NCBI GenBank assembly: GCA_950022295.1
Contig: OX465595.1
Location: forward strand, 433,560,270 to 433,624,269
DNA: 64,000 nucleotides
Direction of reading: 5' to 3'
Origin: Bromus sterilis
Taxonomy: Eukaryota; Streptophyta; Magnoliopsida; Poales; Poaceae
Positions 10,054 through 20,949 of the stretch are shown piece after piece. The notes under the pieces are model-generated. The model did not search any database. It had not been told where the DNA came from and saw nothing but the letters and a program-made list of their open reading frames with translations. Each line of letters begins with the position of its first letter. The first letter of the stretch is position 1. Made by a program: the position numbers and the translations under genes.

Positions 10054-13000
10054 ATGTCTGGGATCGAAGGAAATGTCAGAGCACCCAAGCATGTAGGAGG
10101 TCGAACAAGAATCTCCAACAACTCTGAAGGATTATCAGAGGAGTTGATCATCGAAAAGAAGTTAAGAACGCCTGAAGGTTCTGAGGATGAACGTACGAGA
10201 GAAAACCGTCTGCAAGAGATTCGAAGACTTCAAGCGCTTCGTTGGTATGAGTACAAGTCTCTTATGCCACACTAGGAGAGGCTGTTTGCTATGAAAAATC
10301 CTTGGTATGATGTCAAAGCTTTAAGGCCAAAGTGGACGAAAGATAATCGACCACCTCCTCCAGCTGATGCTCATCCATCCTCTCTGAAAACTCCTGCCGA
10401 TTTTCAAGAGCTGGTTGATGCTCGGGAAGCACGAGCACTGAAAAGAAAAGAAGCCAAAGCAAAAAAGGAGGCTGCTGCTGCTGAGGGTACCGTGGAAGTT
10501 GGCCCAAGTGCCAAATCGAAGGCTGGCAAGAAATCAGCCAAACGAAAGAAAAGGGTGGTAATTGTCTCGCCACCAGATGCAAGCACCGAAGATAAAGCAA
10601 ATTCTGGTGATCAAGACCCTGGAACTGAGGCTGATGTCGAGGACATTCCTCTGAAGAAGAAGCCGAGCAGTAAAGGCATTAGGATCCAGGAGCCAGCTGC
10701 TCAGGCTCCTCGAGCAAATATTGACTTGACCAACTTGGTCACTGATCTGCCCATTTCATCTGCTCCACCAGTTCAAACTCGCCAACCAAAACCTTCGGCC
10801 AAATCGAAGGGAAAGCAAGCTCAAGTTGCTGAGGATGAAGAAACACTTGTTCAACGTAAAGAAAGGTTGGCAAAGCAAAAAGAGCAAGAAGCAAAGGACT
10901 TGACAAATTCCAAGCTCCTGAACTTTCACAGCCAGCACGAGCATAAAAAGGCCCAGGTTGCTCAACAACTAGGCATTTTACATCTGGTCAGTGAAAAGTA
11001 TCGACGACAAATTGCTGAAGGCAAAATTCCTGATGCACCGATAGAAAAGGTCGTGGCCCCCAGCGCCACCGAGAAAGTTGTGACTCCCACAGTCACGAAG
11101 GAAAAGGTTGCAGCCACAAGTGCTGCGAAGAAATATGCTGAAGCCCCTAGCGCCTCGAAGGATAAAGCTGCGGCCCCTAGTACCGTCACCAAACCCATTG
11201 CTGCTGCCAAAGCCACCAAGGAGGCCGAGAAGAAAGCCAAGGAGGCTAGGCAAAAAGCTCAACTTGTTCCAGTTCCTCGAGCCGCACCAGCTCCTGCACC
11301 TGCACCTGCTGCACCTGTTGTTTCCGGCCCTCGTGCTGATGAAGAGAGTTCAAACGAAGGAGATTCTGGCACCCATGCTCCTTCGGATGCTGCTAATATT
11401 TCTCATATCCTCTGGAAGATGGCTACCACACCGAACAAAGTCACTGCCGAGGATGATGTTCCTGCTGAGATCCAAGAGCATGTTGCTCGATACATGATTC
11501 GCTGGGAAGGGTATATCACCCAGGATCGCAAGGACAAGGAGCAAGTGAATTTTTACTCCAGACAACTTCAAGAAGAAACCGAGGACATTGAGTCCCGTAA
11601 GTTTTTCAAATCCAAGATTGCCACCGCTGAAGCATCCAGAAGGGCTCAGAAAGAAAACCTGACCGCTGTGTATGAAAAGGTTCGACAAATTGTGTCGGCC
11701 GTATGCAAAGAGCACAATGATGCCCTATACAGGAGACAATCTCGTAAGAGAAAGTCTGCTGCCCCAACCTCTGCGCGTGGGACGCCAGAGATCGAGAAGA
11801 ATGCAAAGAAGGCCAAGTCTACCGAGGTCGTTGCTGCATCAGCACGACAGGAAACTACACCAACCCCCACCAAGCAACCAACTCCTCCTCGTGAGAAAAA
11901 TCTACCCCCTCGCCAAGCCACACCTCCACCTCGCCAACAAACACCTCCACCGCGTCAACCATCACCACCAAAAGCCTCGTCACCACCACCAAAACCATCA
12001 TCACCACCGAACATTATTCCATCAACCACCCCAGCCATCGAGACCCAAGCCCAAGCAGAGACCGAGCAACTTGCTCAGGTCGAGCAAGAAACTCAAGCCC
12101 CCATCTCCTCTGCTCAGAAAGATTACTCCTCTGCCCAGACTCTGCATGAAGGAGAAGACGCTGATGTTGATATCACGACAGTTTCCTCTCGTCAAGATGT
12201 CATCGAAGGAAACAGTTCTGGAGATGACGGTTCTAGTGACAGTTCTTCCTCCTCCTCATCAAGTTCCTCGAACGAAGAAATGGTTGATGCTTTAGCACAA
12301 CTAGACGAAGATTTGGAGGCCATGGAGAATGAAGAGACCGCTCAGAATGCTAATGCCGACAAAGGAGTTGCCGTCGAAGCGCAGGCCGAGGAAAATGCTC
12401 CTGCAGCCATCCCAGCTCAGGACATTGTAAACATTCCATCTTCAATTCCTCGCCCTGCTGAGCCAGTTTTCCAAATGCCAGACAATGCTGCCGAAGTTTT
12501 TCCTGTTGATGAGCTGCTCCATTCTGCTCATCCGAGAGAAATGCTGCCTCTGTTCCGCTCAGATGTTCCTCGAGGAGGCCCCATCTTCAAAAGGCGCAAA
12601 CACAAGCCATTTTTCTTCGGGACCAATCCCTACGAGAAGCCCAGAAGTGCATATTCTCTTCGGTTTTGGACCCAAGAGCAAGCCATCTATTATACTCGTG
12701 TGCTGTACAACAAGGCTAGAGTTTTCCAACATCAATACCTCGATATGCCTTCGGTGTACTCCACTTCATGTTTCGAGAATGTTGCCGAGACAATTGATGG
12801 TCTTCATGCTCACAAGATGTTTGCTCTCGATTGTGGCTACAATCCCGAGCTTATCAAGCAATTTTATGCAACGCTCTATGTCACTGGTGATCCCGAGAAC
12901 TCGAAGACGTGGAAATTTGATTATATGATTCAAGGCCAAGCATTCCATATGACTGTCGACCAATTTCTGGCCATCATCAATTTACCTCGGTTCGAAGGAT

Positions 13001-14202
13001 TACCACATAAGATTCATGACTTACCTGGTCCAACTCCTGCTGAATTTTCGACGATCATGAATCCCGATGTCGTAGGAGATAACTACCCGGCTGATCCCAA
13101 GCCAAGACACTTAGTTTATGAAGCAAAGGCATGGTTTTATATTCTTTCGAAGACTTTGATGCCAATGCTCGATGTGCACGATGATTTTCCTATTCCCAAT
13201 GACGTACAACTTGCTCTGTTGAAGTTAGTCCATGGTCATCCTTTCGATTTTGAAGACTACTTCATCAGAACTTTGGTGTCATGTGCTGATGATCACAATT
13301 CCCACAAGCCGTATGCACCATGGCTGATGGCTATCTGCAATTACTCTCGGGACGTGCCATTCCCCGTGTCAATTTTCCCGAAGATTTTCACTCCACCAGT
13401 TAGGGAAGTATTGCAGATTGTTGCTCGACCCAACGATCAATATGCTGAGCACACTGGCATCCGCGCCCATTTGACTGAGCGTAATGTTTGCTCGAAGTTT
13501 ATCAAGCCAGTACATCACATGGAAGTTTCTCTTCGGTCTCAGCAAATGCTTCAACATCACATCGACCAAGATTTCATTCAGAAGCAAGCTTTGATGGACG
13601 AGATTAATCATTTGCGCAATATTACCATGAACAACAATCAGATGTTGTGTGAATGTCTTCGCCGAGATTGGAAAGGACTGCGGAAATTCAATTCCCTTGG
13701 TCAACTTCAACGATGTGGTTTCGAAGAATATCCTCCCCATCTGAACAGAAATTGGACTAATGATGATCGAGTAGATCGCCCGGATCCCAATATCCCTCGG
13801 CTGCCGAAGAACAGAGATGTACTCAGTGTTGATGACTATTACCACATCACTTTGAACACCTTCTCCTCCGACTCCGAGCAAGATGAAGCCCCTCGACGTC
13901 CAGCGAGAGTTTACACTCCACACCCTCGAAGCCCCAGGACCACTCCGGAATCGCAGCTGGAATCTTCTGGAGATCAACACTCCTTCCGCACGAAGATCAC
14001 TCCTCCAGGCGCTCGCCCAATTCGTCGTGCTCCAACGCTCGCCGAATCTCTCGACGTCGCCGGAGCCGCCACAGCGAGTAGGGATTTCTTTCGACCCTAT
14101 TCTCTCGACTTTTTGTACGTTGTGACAAAAAGGGGGAGATGTAGTGGCATCGAAGAAATTAGTTTGCCTACGGGGTTAAGGGCTTTTCTTTTCATTCGAT
14201 AA
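10054..14202 (+). pseudogene. Sirevirus envelope-like / third ORF, long
   Basis: The frame is open from an ATG at 10054 to 14202 except for one in-frame TAG at 10273-10275; after it the next ATG is at 10291 and 1303 codons remain. It is Lys/Ala-rich early (KAKKEAAAA, repeated EKV-A segments), then Pro-rich (repeated PPPRQ near residues 530-560), then Ser/acidic. From about 12580 a folded region follows (KHKPFFFGTNPYEKPRSAYS, FALDCGYNPELIKQFYATLY, DYMIQGQAFHMTVDQFLAII) that resembles the 'putative plant transposon protein' domain of Sirevirus and Athila ORFs. I see no clear signal peptide or transmembrane span. Its role is unknown; envelope function in these elements is not proven. The end of the ORF overlaps a polypurine tract. 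Confidence 0.8.
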
Positions 14203-14630
14203 ACTTTTGATCTTTGAGGTTTTCTGAGTAGTTTCAACAAAATTTCGATTCATATTCGATCTGTTGTAACTAACTCTAAGTAGGACTGTGAACTGCTACT
14301 CTTTTTCGTAAGATATCTATCTGCTGCTTGCGATACTTAACCTTTTGCAGGAAGTTATCTTTCATATAAGTTCACAGGTCATTCGAGGAGATTGCATGTT
14401 TCTCATTGGATATTATCTGGAATGCAATTTCACTCGCTAAGATTATTGATGTTTTTCCCTCGACTCTACTTGTCAAATATGCACTTCACAGGAAACTCTT
14501 ATCTTCCGTGCATACATCAAGGGGGAGTATTTCATCGATCTTAGCACTGGTTTATCATCAAAAACTCAAAACTTTTTTCAATTATTTATCGATGCCTGTT
14601 TTGTCAACAATCGTCCAAAAAGGGGGAGAT
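14126..14630 (+). other. Multiple polypurine tracts before the Sirevirus 3' LTR
   Basis: AAAAAGGGGGAGA occurs at about 14127-14139 and directly before the LTR at 14617-14629, with a weaker GGGGGAG at 14521. Repeated polypurine tracts upstream of the 3' LTR are a described Sirevirus feature. Only the last is adjacent to the LTR and would prime plus-strand DNA. Confidence 0.75.
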
Positions 14631-15899
14631 TGTAAGAGCAAGTTTTTCCCCCGAAGGTTTTTTACATTGTTGGACAAAGCAGAAGTGGAACTAATATTGT
14701 TTTCGAGTATAAACAGATACTTAGGTTCCGAAATAATGGAGTTTGCAAGTACAAGGTCGAAGGACAACTCACTGCAGCGAAGCTGCAGTCATCTACCGAA
14801 ACCTTTGAAGGAAGACGACCCCTAAAAATGTAGTCGAAGAAAAAGTCTCTCTCGAGTAAAAGCGCAACGAGGAGAAAGCTGAAGCTGGTCGAAGACTTAG
14901 TCCTTTTACTAGTTTATCTTTGTTTTTTCTTGAGTCGTAGGAAAAACCGTACTATCAAGAGGGGTTTGCTAGTTGAGATCTTAGTCGAAGTGAATTTGCT
15001 CTGCTCAACCTAAACCCACAAAAGCCTACCGAGAGAAATCTTACTGAGTCGAGTGAATAGCTCGAAGGCAAAGTCATCGCACTTCGTGCCTTCGAGAGAG
15101 AACTCGTTCGGTAAGTCAGCTTACGTGCTCCTCAAGTAAAGTTGCGCAGTGATTGGAATCCGACCGTTGTGGACACGCGTCAAGCGGTTGCATCGGGTCA
15201 CTTCAGTCATTTTACCCATCGGGATCGCCAACTATAAATACCCCGCACCTACCCGCCATTTCGGGTTGGCTGGTCCACTGAAGATTCTAAGACAGAAGTC
15301 TGTGAGCATCCCAAGAGAGATTCATCGAGAGAAAACCAAAATCCCAAGTCTGAACTGAGTTGAGAAATTCACTATGACTTAGGTTGAGATTAGCCGATCT
15401 TTTTATCTTGGAGAACTGCAAGTCTCCTAGACGGTTAGGCGTCTCCTGTCAAGCAGTCGAAGAGAAATTTTCACTGCTGAAGGAAGTTTGTAAAGGTCTC
15501 GGAAATGTCCTGAATCATCTACCACGAGTGAAAACTGGACAAGCTCGAGGAGTTTGTTGCAGTGGAGAATAGGACGGAGAGAGTTTTGCTCCAGGTGTTC
15601 AATCACCAGTCCCTCCAACCAGACGTAGCACTTTGCAGAGTGTGAACTGGTTTACCAAACATCGTCGTGTCAGGCTCGTTTTCTTTCATGCTTTTACATT
15701 AAGTATTTACTCGTTGCCTGTTTGTCTTTGATGTTTTCCTTCACTCCCAATCCTTTCGAGCTATGCATTACCTTCGATACTGTATTTTCTTCGAGATGTT
15801 CTTAGTCCTTCGCAGTTTGTATGAATTCCTTCTAAGTTCCTTAGAATTTTTAGAAGTGATCATTCACCCCCTCCCCCTCTGATCATTCTTGAGCTTTCA
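14631..15899 (+). repeat. Sirevirus 3' LTR
   Basis: This is the partner of 1746-3014, with the same length and ends and about 2% divergence by hand. Its TATA copy is at about 15233. It is followed by the target duplication AGTGA at 15900. Confidence 0.92.
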
Positions 15900-15904
15900 A
15901 GTGA

Positions 15905-16151
15905 GGAGGAGCGGCGGATCTGCCATGTCCTCCGCCTCTTCCAAGCTGCGACAATGGCGGTTATTCATCTCCGCGCGCGGGCGGCCGAGCCTCCACGCCG
16001 CAACGTCGTACGCACGGGCGGCTAAATATTCATGCCAGAACCTGCCGAGACACACAAGCTCGTTGTTGGCGCAAGTTATCACCGCCATGAATGTGCCGTC
16101 CGAACGCTCGCGGACGCCGTGGTAGCTTGGTGGGCGGCGGCGGGGCGGCAT
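15905..16151 (-). pseudogene. AP2/ERF-like gene carried by CACTA-1, N-terminal part with the AP2 domain
   Basis: The first ATG is at 16151 on the minus strand (frame open upstream to 16184 without ATG). After MPPRRRPP comes an AP2-like DNA-binding domain: YHGVRER-SDGTF, then LGRFWHEYLAARAYDVAAWRLGRPRAEMN, which holds the family's RAYD core and the N that ends the domain. In plant AP2/ERF proteins this domain binds GCC- or DRE-type DNA. The canonical WV/AEIR strands are altered (MAVITCANNE), so binding is uncertain. The ORF is cut by the Sirevirus at 15904 and continues in frame at 1745. Similar TE-borne AP2 genes exist in grasses. Confidence 0.72.
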
Positions 16152-16265
16152 GGTGGCGGTGGCGCGGAAGGGGAAAGAGTGCACGAGAAAAGAACTAGTG
16201 GCGACTGGTGTTGCGTGGAGTCATCTTCCACGCACTTTTAACCGTACACGATTTTGAATCCAACT
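16152..16265. other. Upstream region of the AP2-like gene
   Basis: This GC-rich stretch between the AP2-like start codon and the 85-bp repeats is the likely 5' leader of that minus-strand gene. No clear TATA box is visible in it. Confidence 0.3.
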
Positions 16266-16464
16266 AATCAGGAAGAAGCACACGGATCACGTGTTTCTTT
16301 CAAGCGCTTGTGAGTCGTTGGATCAGGCTTCTGAGCCGTTGGATCCAACCAATCAGGAAGAAGCACACGGATTGCGTGTTTCTTTCAAGCGCTTGTGAGT
16401 CGTTGGATCAGGCTTGTGAGCCGTTGGATCCAACCAATCAGGAAGAAGCACACGGATTGCGTGT
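16266..16464 (+). repeat. 85-bp tandem repeats, interrupted by the Gypsy insertion
   Basis: Units starting AATCAGGAAGAAGCACACGG begin at 16266, 16351 and 16436, an exact 85-bp period. The third unit is cut by the Gypsy at 16464 and continues at 33462 (TTTCAAGCGC). It belongs to CACTA-1, lying upstream of the AP2-like gene. Confidence 0.85.
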
Positions 16465-18104
16465 TGATGTGCGAGGTAATGATAGCGATTTCTCGCCCTT
16501 CGTTGGTAAACCCCAAGTGGAAGGCGTGATGTAGCACAACAGCAAATTTCCCTCAGTAAAGATACCAAGATTTGTCTCCAGTAGGACTCCAGAGATGATA
16601 AGTAGGTGTCAGTGGCGCAACTGACGCGGACCTGCACACAGACACAAATAACTTTGTTCCCAACGAAGTTCAGAGAGGTTGTCAATCTCTCCAGTCTTGC
16701 TGTTCACAAAGGATCAAACGCAAGGGATAATGATAGCAACTGAAAGTAAAAGCAGAAAAGTAAATGAGCGTGTAAACAGTAATGAGGATATGGACCGGGA
16801 TACGTGATGTTCACTAGTGATGTCTCTCTCCCAAAAGACGATAAAACTGCTATGCGAGGTGAAAAAATTACAGAAGGGCAATTGATAGGATTATGAACGC
16901 ACCGCAATGCTAACTATGCTACAAAAGAAAGGAAGAGGCTCAAAAGCATGGGCAGTACGCCAAAATAAGTAGACCGAAATACAACTGCATCTACTACTAA
17001 TCATCCACCTTGAGATATATATCCAGAACATCTCGCTGGTATTAAGTTGCGAGCCCCACCCAAAGTGTAAACCCAAAGCAACAGACAACTGCATTAAAAA
17101 GCACTTTGCGTAAAGTAAAAAATCCTTGAAACCGCGGTTACAAGCACCGTTGTTTTCCCCCTTGTGGCAATAGCACATCCCCTAGACTCATGTTTCTGTC
17201 ACTCAAGCGTGTCATCGGGGGGCCTGAACCCACAATCGAGCAAAACGTTCCCTCTTGGGGTTACTACCTACTACTTGGCCAAAGCAATAAACAGCAACGG
17301 AGAACATGCAAGAATTACTTACGAACAAAAATATAAGAGATAAGAACCAAATATATTACTCAATCACAATCTGAACATAATCTCATAATCCATCAGATCC
17401 CATCAAACTCAGCATAGCAATAGCAGAAAGATTACAAAAGTGCCTCGATCATGTAGGGCAGCTCACGAGGTCTAAACCATGAAGAACAAAGAGGGGAGGA
17501 GAACATCACATAGCTACTGATTACGGACCCATGGTCCAAGGAAAACTACTCACAAGACATCCGGGAAGCATCCATGGTGGAGAGGAGACTCCGGAGGTCA
17601 ACCCTCCCTCCGGAAGGGTGCCGGGAAGAGGTCTTCTGGTGCTCCCGATCTCGGAAGAGTGGTGGCGGCGGAACAGAGGCGAGATCGCGAAAAAGGGTTC
17701 TGTCCTCGAGGGTTTCACGTCACGGGGAATATATAGGCGAAGGGGGCAGCCAGAGGTGGACCAGGGGCCCCAGGCGCCCCCCCTGGCGCGGCCCAGGGGG
17801 TGGCCGCGCCGGGTGGCCTCCTAGGCCACCCCTTGCTCCCCTCTGGCCCCACTCAGGCTCTTCGCGAAGCTTCCTGTACGCTGATTTTTCCTATATTTTT
17901 CCTGGAATTTTTCTGGCACTTTTTATATGGGGGAAAACTGAAATAGAAAACAACAGAAAACAGGAACTGGCACTGTGGTGCACTGAGTTAATAGGTTAGT
18001 ACAAATATGATCAAAAGTGTATGAAAGTGTATCTAGATCATAGCAATATCACACAAAACATGCATGGAGCAAGCAGAAATTATAGATACGTTTTGGACGT
18101 ATCA
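16465..18104 (-). repeat. Gypsy I 3' LTR
   Basis: This is 1640 bp and its outer end TGATGTGCGAGG matches the start of the other LTR at 23151. It holds a TATA-like CTATATATT on the minus strand near 17729-17737. Overlapping small ORFs at 17521-17999 are not genes. Confidence 0.88.
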
Positions 18105-20949
18105 ACATCCCCAAGCTTAATTCCTGCTCGTCCTCGAGTAGGTAAATGATAACGGCATAATTTCTGTGGTGACATGCTAGCAACCATATAAGAACTTTGA
18201 AAAGTAAAGCAATCAAGGTTAGAAACTCAATTCAAGTCATAACATGCAAGGGTCTATATTAGCATTGAAACAAGTAACAAAAGAACATTAGGTGCAAGAG
18301 CTCTCGCTGTCTGTGACTCGAATGTCTCCAAATGGTGTTTGCGTGCAAGAAGGGGGATTGGGAATACGAGAAAAAAACATTTATTTGTTGAGAACTCAAT
18401 CTACTAAAGTTTCACACTTGGTCTTTTTCTGGAATCTTATCTTGACTCGTCCCCAGACCACTAGCCAGATACAAGTCAATTTGATCCACTCCTTTTTCAA
18501 TATTTTGAGCACTCATGCAATGGATGAGCGTAAGCACGAGATTTGACACTTTGGATGGCAAAGAGAAAAATAGTGTGGAGGAGGAAGACAAAAAGGGTGA
18601 GAAAGGCTCACATCAATGAGGACAATCATAGGCAAGAGATGCCAAATTATAGATATGATGTGAGGAGTAGGGATTGCCATGCAACGGATGCACATACGAG
18701 CTAGGAAGCTCTCCAATGGGACTAGTGGGGGTGCATCTAACTTGCTCGCTCATGAAGACCTAGAGCTCGTTTGAGGAGGCTGATCCTTGGAATATGCAAG
18801 CCAAGTTCTATAGTGTGAAGGTCCCCACATAGCTATATGCATAATGATCATCTCTATGGAGTACAAGGATATAAAGGGAGTACTAGTGTGGATCTCTCAA
18901 AAGGATAGTAGTGTTTCCCCTTTCTCTCTTTTTATTTCTTTTTTCTCTTTTTTCTATATATTTTTTGTTTTTTGTGGCCTCAATGGCTCTTTCTATTTAA
19001 CTCTCATTTGTCCTCTTTGGGATCTTTTATTGTGTCCACTTTGGGATCTTTTCCTCACTTAAGGGTAACACTCTATTTTACAAGAAGGTAAAGGAGATCT
19101 TTCACACTTTACAAGGTACTCAAAATCATAAAGAAGATGTAACTAACATGATGTATGCAATGTATGTCGCTGCCAGTGTAGCAGGAACATGAATGACATG
19201 AAGATCAAGTCATGAAGAGGTGGATGTTGCATGGCAATATATCTCGGAAAGGCTATGGAAATGCCTTGATAGGTAGGTATGGTGGCTGTTTTGAGGAAAG
19301 ATATACGGAGGCTTATGATGACAGAGCGTATCATTCCAAGGGTTTGGATGTACCGGCGAAGGTGGACACCAACTCTCGGAATGAGAAGAAGGCAATGCAC
19401 GGCACGGGAGAGGCTAGCAAAATATGGGAAGGTGGAAGTGTCAACTTTCAGTACTTACATTAGTACGAAGAACTCATGCACTTATTATCGGTAACTCTCA
19501 ATCTAATAAGGAGGTTCACAAAGATACAAGTACCCCGAGGAGGAGTGTATGGGGTTTTGGTTATCCTTGCGCATCCTCGACTCATGGTACGTGAGTGTTC
19601 TCTAATATTCGATCCCTCCAAAGATTAGTGATCCATCTAGTAGCTAGAGTTCTCAACTAGTTTTGTAGGTTTTGAAAATACACACGGATTGCCCAAAATA
19701 CGACACCTATCACTAATAGGCTAGAGCTCTTGACACCAAAAGTTCAAACATTACTCACATCAAAACTTCAAAACTATTGCAAGTTACTACTAGAATTAAA
19801 TAGCAACCTCAATTACCTACTTCCAAGACAAAACACAACTCAGTGCAACAACCAACTCTCTTTAACAAGATAAACATGAAAACTAAAAAGAGTTCCAGAA
19901 AAAGACTAAACAAAAGCCAAGGCTCTTGCTAAAGACAAACTAAGACTAAAACTAAACATGGCAGCGGCTATGAAAAGATAAAGAACACACAACAGCAAAA
20001 AGATAAGCAGGAAAAATCCTATGATGTGTTCTAGATTTTGAAAGTGGAGCGTGTTTCTCTCCCACACAAAGTAAGACGGGGTCTAACTTGTTATGAAAAG
20101 CAAGCAAAACCAAAGAAAACTAAAAATAAAACCTAAGAGCGAGACGCTCCAAGCATAGCACATAACGCATGAAGTGATAAAAATATAGTGAGACGAAGGA
20201 CGAACTGATGATTGTTGATGGAGAAGGGGATGCACGGGGGCATCCCCAAGCTTAGACACTTGAGTCTCCTTGAGTATTTATTGGGGATGCATGGGGGCAT
20301 CCCCAAGCTTGAGCGCTTGACACTCCTGGATCTTCTTTCATCATCTTCCATCGCACACTTGAAAACTCCCTTCATACATAACTCATCATAAGCTGATTAG
20401 AGAGGTTAGTACCCTTAATAAAATAATTTTTTCCCACTGGATATAAAGATATTATTGAAGAGATACTATTTCTCAAGAGTGCCAAAAAGGGTTTTCAAAT
20501 AAAAAGCAAGCTTAAGGTTTGCAAAAGTTAGGAGAGACAAAAAGTGGCAGAATCTGTGAAAAACAGAACAGCAGGTAGTAAAGAATTTTTTAGGGGCACT
20601 TATGCAACTCAAATCAAAAAACTCAGAACATACGAAAGTTTCAAAATTGTATAGAGCATGCTGTCAAAAAAATTCAGATCAAAAAGATGATCTGGTGATT
20701 TGATTCGAATTTTTCGGTCAAGGGACAGAATCTGTTTTCTGGACAGCATGTCACAACTTTTGCTTCCCTTATCATAAGAGGCTATAACTTGGCACAAAGC
20801 TGAAAAATAAAAATACAATGATGTTTGTACAGTAGTAACAATCATCAAGACACAACAAAAGCAAAAAGAAAAACCTAAATTCGTTGCGGGCTGCCTCCCG
20901 AAAGCGCTTTCTTTTATGCCTTTAAGCTAGTCATGATGCAAAAGAAGAA
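18105..20949 (-). other. Gypsy I non-coding interior between gag-protease and 3' LTR
   Basis: The segment next to the LTR is the polypurine tract (AAGCTTGGGGATGT on the minus strand, 18105-18118). The rest has no substantial ORF and no pol motifs. Near 20228-20310 two short palindromes of the type GGGGATGC-n-GCATCCCC each precede an AAGCTT. The whole stretch is nearly the same in the second element (37629-40464). Confidence 0.7.

Larger units (their letters stand above)
1746..15899 (+). mobile_element. Sirevirus-type (Maximus-like) Copia retrotransposon, 14.15 kb
   Basis: Two 1269-bp LTRs start TGTAAGAGCAAG and end GAGCTTTCA, flanked by AGTGA at 1741-1745 and 15900-15904. A primer site for initiator tRNA-Met follows the left LTR and polypurine tracts precede the right LTR. 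The order gag, protease, integrase, RT, RNase H is that of Copia. A very long extra ORF after pol (envelope-like) and repeated AAAAAGGGGGAGA tracts are Sirevirus hallmarks. All coding parts contain frameshifts or stops, so this copy cannot move by itself. LTRs differ by roughly 25 substitutions by hand count (about 2%). Confidence 0.92.

Noticed and set aside
17521..17999. ORFs on both strands in the Gypsy LTRs (also at 24217-24674, 37053-37507, 43725-44177 and 47498-48131)
   Set aside because: They lie wholly inside LTRs, recur in every LTR copy, and have Gly/Pro/Arg-rich composition from GC-rich promoter DNA without any domain.
20133..20375. 80-codon minus ORF with a repeated SLGMPPCIP unit (also 39651-39893)
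   Set aside because: It is caused by the palindromic CATCCCC repeats in the Gypsy interior, lacks a known domain, and its context is a non-coding region.
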